In this document: positions 14,065 through 26,800 of the stretch, one piece after another | How positions within the stretch are numbered: the first letter of the stretch is position 1 | How the letters are laid out: the number at the start of each line of letters is the position of its first letter | Assembly: GCA_947172415.1 (NCBI GenBank) | Contig: OX359198.1 | Span: 2,821,401 to 2,885,400, forward strand | Source: Chondrosia reniformis | Taxonomy: Eukaryota > Porifera > Demospongiae > Chondrillida > Chondrillidae | Direction of reading: 5' to 3' | DNA length: 64,000 nucleotides | Position numbers and translations under genes: made by a program | Notes under the pieces: generated by a model | What the model saw: the letters and a program-made list of their open reading frames with translations, nothing else | Database searches by the model: none | Told to the model about the DNA's origin: nothing

Positions 14065-14830
14065 ATAGTACTAGAAATATTAAAAAATTTCTACAAAAAT
14101 AGTGAAGATGTAGGGACGGCATAAAAAGTAGAGAAACAAGAAAGGGATGTTACACAGTGAAGCATTAGCTATATATGCATGAATCATACAACACCCTTGC
14201 TTGTAGGATTCATGTATAGCTAATGCTTCACTGTGTAACATCCCTTTCTTGTTTCTCTACTTTTTATGCCATCTCTACATCTTCACTATTTTTGTAGAAA
14301 ATTTTTAATATTTCTAGTTTCTGTACTTTTTATAGAGCATGGGCTAGGTATTAGATTCTATAATAATTAAAACCTTTTTGGTTTCGCAATCTTCGACTAA
14401 ATATGACGTCATTAAAATGGCGACTTTATTGAGGCCTCGACTCTGGGGCCATGAAAACCTTCATACTCAATAATAGCGCTATCGCTCTCGCTTCTGCAAA
14501 AGAATACAGCTCGGAAAATTTGCAATAGTTTCGTTTAACAATTAGTCCGAAAGCTTAAGTAGTTTTTTAGTTATGGCTGACGAAGAAGAAGAAGAAGAAT
14601 ATGAAGAAGACGAAAATGGAAATTTTTAAGGTTTATTATTTGGCCAGCGGGAGATATTCGCTTGCTTTTAAGGTCTATTTAGAGTGTATATATTGTATAT
14701 TTAGCTATACATAGCCTTGTTTTGTCGATTTTCGGCCTATTTCGGGATTTCGCTCCTATACCGATGTATGGGGAAAACGAAAAAAACCGCGTCATCCCTA
14801 CATAGGGAGTACTACCGTACTCCCTGATAT
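14065..14830 (+). mobile_element. Foldback / Helentron-like non-autonomous element, copy 1
   Basis: The 5' half is a long inverted repeat (arms of about 115 bp between about 14,069 and 14,325, loop around CAACACCCTTGCTTGTAGG). The 3' end is the hairpin GGGAGTACTACCGTACTCCC. The flanks (AAATAGTA before, TATACAAC after) join without any duplication to match the uninterrupted satellite variant at about 49,046-49,075. This suggests insertion between A and T with no target duplication, as in Helitrons. A short acidic open frame at 14,573-14,629 is broken in copy 2. Helentron assignment is tentative: canonical TC/CTRR ends are absent. Confidence 0.6.
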
Positions 14831-17800
14831 ACAACTAGAACATAAACTAAAACATACAGCTAGTACATTGAACTAGTACATACAACTAGAACCTATCTAG
14901 TACCTAGTACAACTAGTACTAGAACCTACAACTAGTACTTACAACTAGTAAATACAACAAGTATCGAGTACATACAACTAGTACATACAACTAGTACAAA
15001 CAAGTAGTACATACAACTAGTCCATACAACTAGTACATACAACTAGTACCCACCTAGTACCTAGTATAACTTATACTCGAACGTTCAACTAGTACTTACA
15101 ACTAGTACATACAACTAGTACAAACAACTAGTACACACAACTAGTACATATAACTAGTAAACACAACTGCAACAAAAACTAATTCATACACAGGTAACTA
15201 GTACATATAAATAGTTTATGCAACTAGAACATAAACTAGAACATACAACTGGTACATTGAACTAGTACATCCAACTAGAACCTAACTAGTACCTAGTACA
15301 ACGCGTACTAGAACTTACAACTAATACTTAAACAAGTACATATAAACAGTGCATACAACTAGTACATACAACAAGTACAAACAACTAGTACATTCAACTA
15401 GAAATTACAACTACTAAATATAACAAGTACATACTACTGGAACGCACATCTAGTACATACAAATAATAAGTACCACTAGTACATATAAATAGTGCATATA
15501 TACAACTAGTACATGAAACTGGTACATACAACTAGTACATACAACTACTAAATATAACTAGTACATACAACTAGTATATATAACTAGTATATACAAGTAG
15601 TACACAAAACTAGTATCGCGTACATACAACTAGTACGTACAACTAGTGCAAACAATTAGAACATACAACCCATACATATAACTAGAATGTACAACTAGTA
15701 CACACAACTAGTATCGAGTACATACAACCAGTACATACAAATAGTACAAACAATTAGAACATAAAATTAGAACATACAACTAGTACATACAACTGGAACA
15801 TACAACTAGTACATTCAACTAATACATACAACTAATACATATAACTAGTACATACAACTCGTTACTAGTGCATTCAACTAGTACACACAACTAGTTATGA
15901 GTACATACATGTAGTACACACAATTTGTACTAACAACTAGTAACGAGTACATAAAAACTATTACATACAACTAATACATACAACTACTACCTACAACTGG
16001 AACATAAATCTAGTACTTACAACTAGTATATACATATAGTACCTACAAATATTAAATATACGTAGTACCAGTACATACAACTGGTACATACAACTGGTAT
16101 CTACGACTAGTAAATAAAACTAGTATTAGTACATACAACTAGAACATACAACTGGCACATACAGCTAGTAATGAGTAAATATAACTAGTAAATACATCTA
16201 GTATATACAACTAGTATATACAACTATTAATAACAAGCAATACATTCAACTAATAATTACACCTAGTAAATATAACTAGTAGTAGTACATACAACTAGTA
16301 TCCACAACTAGTACCTGCGACTAGTAAATATAACAAGGATTAGTACATACAACTAGTACATACAACAAGAACACACAACTAGTAGATACAACTACTAATG
16401 AGTACATAGAAGTAGTACACACATCTAGTGCATACAACTAGTACGTACAAATAGTTCATACAAGTAGAACATTAAATTAGTACATATACATATTACGTAC
16501 AACTAATACATATAACTAGAAAACACAACTATATAGTGCATACAACAAGTTAATGTTACTTACCAGTAGTGCACACAACTGGAACATACAACTTGAACCT
16601 ACAACAAGGAAATATTACTAGTACCTACAACTAGCAAACATAACTAGTACTAGTACTTAAATCCAGCACACACAACTAGTATATACAACAATTGGATGCA
16701 ACTAGTACATACAACTAGTACATACGACTAATATAAACAATTAGTGTATAAAATTAGAACCTACAACTAGTAGATACAACTAGTACACACACCCTAAAAC
16801 TATAGCTACAACTAGTACATACAAAGAATACATACAAATAGTACATGCAATTAGTACATAAAATTAGTGCAAACAACTAGGATTTACATACAACTAGTAC
16901 ATACAACTAATACCTAAAACTAGTACATAGAACTATTACGTACAACTAGTACAAACAGCTAGAACATACAACTAGTTCATGCAACTAGAACATGGAACAA
17001 TTACATACAACTAGTATATACAACGAGTATATACAACTAGACACAAACAACTAGTACATACAACTAGTTACTACTACATACAACTAGTACATACAACTAA
17101 TACATAAAACTAGTACATAGAACTATTACGTACAACTAGTACAAACAGCTAGAACATACAACTAGTTCATGCAACTAGAACATGGAACAATTACATACAA
17201 CTAGTATATACAACGAGTATATACAACTAGACACAAACAACTAGTACATACAACTAGTTACTACTACATACAACTAGTACATACAAATAGTACAAACAAC
17301 TAGTACATACAACTAGAACCCACCTAGTACCTGGTACAACTAGCACTACAACCAACAACAATTACCTAGAACTAGTACATACAACTAGTTTTGAGTACAT
17401 AGAACTAGTACAAACAACTAGTACCTACAACTAGTACCTAGTTTAACTAGTATATACTAGAACATACAACTAGTACATACAACTAGTACATATATATTAT
17501 GCGTACAACTAGTACATAAAACTAGTACCCACAACTAGAAAATACAACGATGACATACAACTAGTGCATACAACTAGTACATAATACATATATTCAGTAC
17601 ATACACATATAACTAGTACATATATATAGTACTTACACCTAGTACATAAGACTAGTACAAACAACTAGTACATACAATTAGTACACAGCTAATACATACA
17701 ACCAGTATATACAGTTGGTTGATAATGACTACATACAACTAGTTCACACAACCAGTACCTACAATTAGTTAATACAACTAGTACTAGTACAAAACACTAG

Positions 17801-19043
17801 TAGATAAAATTAGTATATACACCTACTACATACAACTAGTACATACAACTAGTACACACAACTACTACATAAAACTAGTACATACACATATAATTAGTAC
17901 ATATAAATAGCACTTACAACCACTACATACAAGAAGTACATACAAGTGGTACATAACTAGTACATACAACTAGTACATATAATTAGTGCATACAATTAGT
18001 CCATAGAAATAATACATGCAATTAGTACATACAAATAGAACAAACAGGTAGTACATACAACTTGTACTTACCTAGTACCCACTATAACTAGTACCATAAA
18101 GAACCTATAACTATTACATACAGCTGGAACATATATACAACTAGTACATATAACTAGTACTTACAACCCATACATATAACTAGTGCATACAACTAGTACA
18201 CACAAGTAGTACCTGTAAACAGTTCAGACAACGACTATATACAACTAGTACACACAACATACATACAACTAATACAAAAAATTAGAACATAAAACTAGTA
18301 CATACATATAATACATACAATTAGTACGTACAACTAGAACCTACAACTAGTTACTGGTACAACAACTAGTACATACAACTAGTAACTACAAATAGTAAAT
18401 ATTGTGAGTACATACAACCATCGGACACAACTAGAACATATAACTAGGACACCTAGTACATACAACTAGGATATACAAGTGTTATAAACAACTAGTCCAC
18501 ACAACCAGTACAACTAGTACATACAACTAGAAACTAGTACATGCAACAAGTACATAGTAAGAGTACAAGAAACTCATACATACAAAATCAAGTCACCAGT
18601 ACATACAGCTAGTTCATAGAATGTGAACTTACAACTACTACATAAAACTAGTATAAACAACTAGAACACAGTTAGTACATACAAGTAATGTATACATAGA
18701 ACTAGTGCATACAACTAGTACATAAACTATTACATTCAACTATTACATACAACTATTACATACAACTTGTACCGACAACTAGTAAATATAATTAGTACTA
18801 GTACATACAACTACAAAAATCAACTAGTACAGTCAATTAGTACATACAAATAGTACAAACAGCTAGTACATACAACTTGTACCCACCTAGTAACCACTAT
18901 AACTAGTACTAGAACTTATAATTATTACATACACCTAGTACATACAACTAGTACATATACTTATTACATACACATATAACTAGTACACACAACTACTACA
19001 TAAAACTAGTCCATACACAGGTAACTAGTACATATAAATAGTA
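14831..19043 (-). repeat. 13-bp satellite, reverse orientation (block 4)
   Basis: Same satellite. It includes a near-exact direct duplication of about 190 bp (about 16,902-17,091 and 17,092-17,285) and a segment at about 15,898 that matches one at about 11,950. No genes. Confidence 0.93.
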
Positions 19044-19580
19044 CAGTGAAAACTGGTTAACACGAAGTCGCTTTACACGAAATATTGCTTAACACAAACA
19101 ATTCGCCGAGACCAGGTTATTTACCATACTAAATATACCGTTTTACGCGAAAAGTGCCTGTTGACGCGAAGGCATTAACCGTGTAATTTCTCAAGATGGC
19201 AGTCGCGAAGAAGCAGCGAAGCTACTCGATAGATTTCAAGATAAAAATTTTCGAAGAGATTGACGCCAAAAGGTTCTCTAAGTCGGAAATTTGTAAAAAG
19301 TACGATATTCCCAATTCGACACTGTCTACGTTCTTGAAGAACAGGACTAAAGTTGAGGTAGAAAACTCCAGCGCCAACGGGAGTAGGAAACGTCTTCGCG
19401 AAGCAGCCTACTCTGATATCGACGAAGCGTTTATATAGCGTGAAGCGTGTTTATATGCATATATATATATACACTTTTGTATCATTACATTACATGTATG
19501 GAGATCTGATAACAAGAAATACTGTTAACGAGAAATGATTTGGCTTGCACCGTGAATTTCTCGTTAACCAGTTTTCACTG
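19044..19580 (+). mobile_element. Tigger/pogo DNA transposon, internally deleted
   Basis: The termini are inverted repeats, CAGTGAAAACTGGTTAAC at the left and GTTAACCAGTTTTCACTG at the right, with TA on both sides (19,042-19,043 and 19,581-19,582). CAGT termini, a TA target duplication and the encoded CENP-B/psq-type helix-turn-helix identify the pogo/Tigger group of the Tc1/mariner superfamily. At 537 bp it keeps the N-terminal DNA-binding region but lacks the DDE catalytic domain. Removing element plus one TA restores the satellite variant seen near 49,046. Confidence 0.9.
19196..19438 (+). pseudogene. Tigger transposase remnant: N-terminal CENP-B/pipsqueak HTH only
   Basis: An 80-residue ORF from ATG to TAG. 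Residues about 5-55 fit the pogo-family DNA-binding module: basic start (KKQRSYSIDFKIKIFEEI), then KSEICKKYDIPNSTLSTFLKNR, typical of the HTH_psq/CENP-B N-terminal domain that binds the transposon ends. The second HTH (CENP-B DNA-binding domain) and the DDE nuclease are absent because of the internal deletion. The ORF lies inside the terminal repeats. The remaining 25 residues (rich in N, S, K, R) show no clear domain. Alone it could bind but not mobilise ends; expression is unknown. Confidence 0.85.
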
Positions 19581-19582
19581 TA

Positions 19583-19930
19583 TATACAACTAGATCATAA
19601 ACTAGAAGATACCATTAGTACATTGAACTAGTACATACAACTAGAACCTATCTAATACCTAGTACAACTAGTACTAGAACCTACAACTAGTACTTACAAC
19701 TAGTACATACAACAAGTATCAAGTATATACAACTAGTACTTACAACTATTACATAGAAATAGAAACTAGTACAAACAACTAGTACATAGAAAGAGTACAT
19801 AAAGCTCATCCATATAATTAGTACATAGCTGGTATATACAAGTAATATACACAATTGGTACATATCTAGTACAGCAACTAGTACATACAACTAGTACACA
19901 GAATGAGTACATAAAGGTAGTACATACAAC
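19583..19930 (-). repeat. 13-bp satellite, reverse orientation (block 5)
   Basis: Short continuation of the reverse array, ending in a tail-to-tail orientation switch at about 19,925-19,945, where ACATACAACTAGT gives way to a degenerate junction (GTGGTACGTATTAGTGATTAG) and then forward monomers. Confidence 0.92.
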
Positions 19931-22900
19931 TAGTGTGGTACGTATTAGTGATTAGTTTTATGTACTAACTGCATGTACTAGTTTTATGTGCAAGTTATAT
20001 GTACTGGTTAAATGAACTAGGTTTATGTACTAGTTGTATGTGCTAGTTTTATGTACAATTTGTATGTAGTTATATGTTCGAGTTGTATGTACTAATTTTG
20101 TGTTATTGTTGTATGTACTAGCTATATTTACAAGTTGTTATTACTCGTTGAATGTATTAATTGTATGTATATGTTGTATGTACTAGAAACTAGTTGTATG
20201 TACTAGTTGTATGTACTGTTTGTATGTACTAGTAAATAGCTGTTTGTACTTGATATATGTACAAGCTGTATTCTAGTTGTATGTACTAGTTGTATGGACT
20301 AGTGGTAGTTATATGTACCAGTTGTATGTACTAGTTGTGCATAATTTTTGTATGTACTAGTTTTATTTACTAGTTGTAGTCACTAATTGTATGTACTAGT
20401 TGTATGTACAAATTGTATGTATTTGTAACTATATGTATGTACTAGTTGTATGTACTAGTTGTATTTACTAGTTGTGTGTACTAGTTACTAGCTGTATATA
20501 CTAATTGTATGTAATAGTTATATGTACTAGTTGTATGTACTGATTGTGTGTAATTGTTGAATGTACTTGTTATATTTATTTGTTGTAGTTACTATATAGT
20601 TGTATGTACTAGTAACTAGTTGTATGTATAGGTACTAGTTGTATGTACCATTTGTATGTACTAGTTATATGTAGTAGTTGGGTACTAGTTATAGGTACTA
20701 GTTGTATGTACTAGTACAAGTTATATTTAATAGTTACATTTACTAGTTGTATGTACTAGTACAAGTAATATTTATTAGTTATATTTACTAGTTGTATTTA
20801 CAAGTTGTTTGTACTAGATGTAATTACTAGTTGTATGCACTAGTTGTATGTACCTTTTACATAGAGTAGTTGTTTGTACTAGTTATATGTACTAGTTGTA
20901 TGTACTAGTTGTATGTACTGTTTGTATGTGCTAGATACTAGTTGTATGTAGTAGCTGTATGGACTTGTTTTATGTACTAGTTGTATGTGCTAGATACTAG
21001 TTGTTTGTATTAGTCGTAAACACTAGCTATAGTGAACCAGTTATATGTACTATTTGTGTGCACTGGTTGTAGGTTCTAGACATGTGAACTGGTTCTATTG
21101 ACTAGTGTATGTACTAGTTATAGGTACTAGTTGTGTGTACTAGTTTTCTGTACTGGTTGAATGTACTTGTAGTATGTACTAGTAATATGTACCAGTTGCA
21201 ATACTAGTTATATGTACTAGTGGAATGTACTAGCTGTAATCACTACTTATAGGTACTAGTGATATGTACTAGTTGAATGTACTAGTTTTATGTACTAGTT
21301 GTATGTACTATTCATATGTACAAGTTATATGTGTATGTTCTGTGTATTATTACTAGCTCTCTGTACAAGTTGTATGTACGAGTTTTATGAACTAGTTGTA
21401 TGAACTAGTTAAATGTACTTGTTGATATACTAGTTATGTACTAGTTGTAAGGACTAGTTATACGTATTAGTAAAATGCACAAGTTTTATGTACTAGTTTT
21501 ATGTACTAGTTGTATATTCTAGTTTTATGTACTTGTTGATATACTAGTTATGTACTAGTTGTAAGGACTAGTTGTTTGTACTAGTTATGTGTACCATTTA
21601 TATGAACTAAATATATGTATTATATTATTATGACTAGTTATATGTGTATGTTCTAGTTATATGTACTAGTTGTAAATACAAGTTGTATCTACTAGTTTAA
21701 TGCACTAATTGTATGTACTAGTTGTCCGTACCAGTTATATGAACTAGTTGTATGTACTACTTGTGTGTACTAATTTAATGTACTACTTGTACGTATCGGT
21801 TGAATGTATTGTTTGTATGTACTAGTTGTATGTACTAGTTGTATTTACTAGTTTTATGTACTAGTTGTATGTACTAGTTGTATGTATTGGTTGAATGTAC
21901 TGTTTGTATGTACTAGTTGTATGTACCAGTTATATGTGTATATTCTAGTTATATATTCTAGTTGTATATACAAGTTGTAAGTACTAGTTATGTATTCGTT
22001 GTATGTAGTATCTATATGTACTAGTTATATGTGTATGTACTAGTGATATGTTCTAGGTGTATGTACAATTTGTGCGTACTAGATATATGTACTAGTTGTA
22101 TGTACCAGTTGTCTGTACCAGTTGTATGTACCAGTTGCATGAACTAGTTGTATGTATTAGTTGTTTGTACTATTTGTATGTACAAGTTATATGTGTATGT
22201 TCTAGTTATCCTTACTAGTTCTATGTACAAGTTGTATGTACGACTTGTCTATCCTAGTTGTATGAACTAGTTTATGTACTAGTTGTAGGTACTAGTGGTG
22301 ATCACTAATTATAGGTATTAGTTATAGGTACTAGTTGTAGGTACTAGTTGTACATACTATTTGTATATTCTAGTTGTATGTACTAGTAATATGTACTGGT
22401 TGTATGTACTAGTTATAGGCACTAGTTGCATATACTAGTTATATACTAGTTATATGGACTAGTTGTATGTACTGTTTGTATGTACTGTTTGTATGTACTA
22501 GTCGTATTTATTAGTTGTAGCTTCTAGTGGTAATCACTAGTTATAGGTACTAGTTATATGTACTAGTTGTATGCTCTAGTTATATTTACTAATTGTGTGT
22601 ACTAGTTGTATGTACTAGTTTTATGTACTAATAACTAGTTAAATATATTAGTTGTATGTACTAGGTATATGTACTAGTTCTATATAAAAGTTGTAGTACT
22701 AATTGTATGTACTAATTGTAATTACGTGTTTTAAATCCTAGTTGTATGTATGAGTTGTATATACTTGTTGTATGTTCTTCAAGTACATACAACAAGCTTA
22801 TACATGTACTAGTTATATGTAATAGTTTTGTGTACTAGTTATATGTACTATTGCATGTACTAATTCAGTGTACTGGATGTATATACTAGTACTAGTTATA

Positions 22901-23135
22901 TTTACAAGTTGTAGGAACTAGTTGTATAGAGGATGTACTAATTGTATGTACTAGCTATGCACTAGTTGTAGGTTCTTGTACTAGCTATACAAGGTTCTAG
23001 GAACGTACGAGTTGTATATACTAGGTGTTTGTACGGGTTGTATGAACTAGTTGTATGTGCTACTTGTGTGTACTGGTTTTATGTACTAGTTGTATGTAAT
23101 AGTTGTATGTACTAATTGAATGAACTAGTACTATA
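19931..23135 (+). repeat. 13-bp satellite, forward orientation (block 6)
   Basis: Forward ACTAGTTGTATGT monomers. The segment about 21,880-22,500 shares a long series of variant monomers with 28,540-29,080 and with 34,560-36,000 (higher-order repeat). Near 22,785 a very short flipped monomer occurs, and the same arrangement is seen at about 44,590. No genes. Confidence 0.93.
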
Positions 23136-23865
23136 TAATCGGGGAGTACGGTAGTACTCCCTATGTAGGGATGACGCGGTTTTTATCGTTTTCCCCATAC
23201 ATCGGTATAGGAGCAAAATCCCAAAATAGGCTGAAAATTGACAAAACAAGGCTATGTATGGCTAAATATACACTATACATACTCTAAATAGACATTAAAG
23301 GCAAGCGAATATGTCCGGCTGGCGAAATAACAAACTTAAAAATTGTCATTTTTGACTTCTTCATAATCTTCTAGCCATAAATAAAATACTATATAAGCTT
23401 TTGGACTAATTGTTAAACGAAACTACTGCAAATTTTCCGAGATGTATTCTTTTGTAGAAGTGAGAGCAATAACCCTATTATTGAGTATGACGGTTTTCAT
23501 GGCCTCAGAGTCAAGGCCTCAATAATTTGGCCATTTTAATGACGTTATAATCAGTTGAAGATTGCAAAACCAAAAGGTATAAAATTATAATTCCTAGCCC
23601 ATTATCCATACAAAGTACAGAAACTAGAAATATTAAAAATTTTCTACAAAAATAGTGAAGATGTAGGGATGGCACAAAAAGTAGAGAAACAAGAAAGGGA
23701 TGTGTTACACAGTGAAGTATTAGCTATGCATGAATCATACAACACCCTTGTTTGTAGGATTCATGTATAGCTAATACTTCACTGTGTAACATCCCTTTCT
23801 TGTTTCTCTCCTTTTTGTGCCATCCCTACATCTTCACTATTTTTGTAGAAAAATTTTAATATTTC
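23136..23865 (-). mobile_element. Foldback / Helentron-like non-autonomous element, copy 2
   Basis: Reverse-complement copy of 14,065-14,830, starting with the GGGAGTACGGTAGTACTCCC hairpin and ending with the long inverted repeat (about 23,625-23,865). The neighbouring duplicated satellite at about 24,480-24,500 (ACTAGTACTATATTTGTATTTAC) acts as an empty site and indicates insertion at an A/T junction. Several substitutions separate it from copy 1, and the acidic mini-ORF is broken here. Confidence 0.6.
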
Positions 23866-26800
23866 TTTGTATTTACTAGTTGTATGTACTAGTTGTAGGT
23901 GCTAGTTGTAAATACTAGTCATGTGTACCAGTTGTATGTACTACGTTTGTGTCCTAGTTGTATGTCATAGATATATAAAGTAGTTAGATGTTGTATGAAC
24001 TAGTTGTATGTTCTAGTTGTATGGACCAGCTATATGTACTAGTTATTTGTACGAGTTGTATGTACTAGTTGTAGAAGTAGTTGAATGTACTAGTTGTATG
24101 TACTAATTACTAGTTGTATGTACTGGTGGTATATTCTATTTGTATGTACTAGTTATATATACCAGTTGTGTGTACTAGTTGTATGTACTAGTTGTATGTA
24201 CAAGTGTATGTACTAGTTGTATGTACTAGTTGTATTTCCTAATTGTATGTACTAGTTGTATGTACCACTTGTACGTACTAGATATGTACCAGTTGTATGT
24301 ACTAGTTGTATGCACTAGCTATCCACTAGTAGGTTCCAGTACTAGTTATACAAGGTACTAGGAAGGTTCGAGTTGTATGTACTAGTTGTATGTATCAGTT
24401 ATATGAAGACATGTACTACTTGTGTGTACTAATTTAATGTACTAGTTGTATGTACTAGTTGTATCTACTAATTGTATAAACTAGTACTATATTTGTATTT
24501 ACTAGTTGTATGTACTAGTTGTAGGTGCTAGTTGTAAATACTAGTCATCTGTACCAGTTGTATGTACTACTTTTGTGTCCTAGTTGTATGTCATAGATAT
24601 ATGTAGTAGTTAGACGTTGTATGAACTAGCTGTATGTTCTAGTTGTATGGACCAGCTATATGTACTAGTTATTTGTACAAGTTGTATGTACTAGTTTTAG
24701 AAGTAGTTAAATGTACTAGTTGTATGTACTGGTCGTATATTCTATTTGTATGTACTAGTTATATATACCAGTTGTGTGTACTAGTTTTATGTACTAGTTG
24801 TATGTACAAGTGTATGTACTAGTTGTATGTACTAGTTGTATGTCCTTATTGTGTGTACTAGTTGTGTGTACTACTTGTGTGTACTAATTTAATGTACTAG
24901 CTGTATGTACTAGTTGTATCTACTGATTGTATAAACTAGTACTATATTTGTATTTACTAGTTGTATGTAGTAGTTATGTACCAGTTGTATGTACTAGATT
25001 TATGTACTAGTTGTAAATACTAGTCGTGTGTACCAGTTGTATGTACTACTTGTATAGTACTAGTTGTATTTTCTAGTACTAGTTATTCAAGATTCTAGGA
25101 ACGGAGTTGTATGTACTAGTAATATGTACTAGTTCTATGTACTAGTTGTAGAAGTAGTTGTATGTTCTAGTTGTATGTACTAGTTATATGTTCCATATAG
25201 TTTTACCCACTAGTTCTATGTACTAGTTGTAGCACTAGTATTATATGCTAGTCGTATCTACTAGTGGTATTTACTAGTTGTATGCACTACTTGTATAGTA
25301 CTAGTTGTATTTTCTAGTACTATATAGTTATTCAAGATTCTAGGAACGGACGAGTTGTATGTACTAGTAATATGTACTAGTTCTATGTACTAGTTGTAGA
25401 AGTAGTTGTATGTACTAGTTATATGTTCTATATAGTTTTACCCACTAGTTCTATGTACTAGTTGTAGCACTAGTATTATATGCTAGTCGTATCTTCTAGT
25501 GGTATTTACTAGTTGTATGTACTATTTATATGTACTAGTTATATATGTATTTACTAGGTATATGTATTAGTTGTTTGTACTAGCTATGTGAACTAGCTGC
25601 ATGTACTAGCTGTATATACTAGTTGTAGGTTCTAGTACTATATGGCTCTACAAGGTACTAGGTAGGTAATTCCTATATATAGTAGTTGTTTGAACTAGTT
25701 GTAAGTACAAATTCTATTTACTAGTTGTATGTACTAGTTGTATGATCTAGTACTATATAGTTATATATACTAGTTGTATGTACAATTTGTATGTACTAGT
25801 TGTATGTCCTAGTTGTATGTACTAGTTACTAGTTGTATATACTAGTTGTATTTACTAGTTGTATAAACTCTTTACTAGTTGTATGAACTAGTTTTATGTA
25901 CTAGTAATAATTATAATTACAAGTTGTAAGTACTAGTTGTATGTACTAAATCTATGCAATAGTTGTATGTACTAGTTTTATTTACTAATTGTATAAACTA
26001 GTTGTGTGTACTAGTTGTATGTACTAGTTTTATGTACTAGGTTTTTGTACTAGGTTTATGTACTAGTTGTATGTACTAGTTGTATGTACTGGGTTTATGT
26101 ACTAGTTGTGTGATCTAGTTGTATGTACTAGTAACATGTACTAGTTGCATGTACTAGTTGTATGTCCTAATTTTAGGTTATAGTTATGTGTATGTTCCAG
26201 TTATATGTGCTAGTTGTATGTACTAGTTGTATGAACTAGTTAAATGTACTATATATATGTACAAGTGATATGTGAATGTTGTAGTTATCTTTACTAGTTC
26301 TAAGTACAAGTTGTATGGACGATTTGTATGTACAAGTAGTAGGCACTAATTTTATGTACTAGTTTTATATACTAGTTGTTAGTACTAGTTGTATGGACTA
26401 GTTGTATGAACTAATTACATGTACTATTTTTATGTACTAGTTCTATGTAGTAGGCATATGGACTAGGTTTATGTAATAGTTATATGTACTAGTTGTAAGT
26501 ACTACTTGTATGCACTAGCTGTATATACTGGTTGTATGTACTAGTTCTATGTACTAGTTGTATGTGTTAGGTGTATGTACTAGGTATATGTACTAGTTGT
26601 ATATACTCGTTCTGTGTATATACTAGCTGTATGTAGTGGGGGTATGTACTAGTTGTCCATACAAGTTCTAATTACAATTTTGACGTTCTAGGTGAATGAA
26701 CTGGTTTTATGTACTAGTGGGTATACTGGTTATACGCACTAATTGTATGTGCTAGCTATATAAAATAGTTATGTACTAGTAGTATGTTTTAGTTATTTGT

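Noticed and set aside
14573-14629. Acidic micro-ORF (18 residues, Glu-rich) in the foldback element
   Set aside because: Destroyed by substitutions in the second copy at 23,136-23,865, so not under selection.
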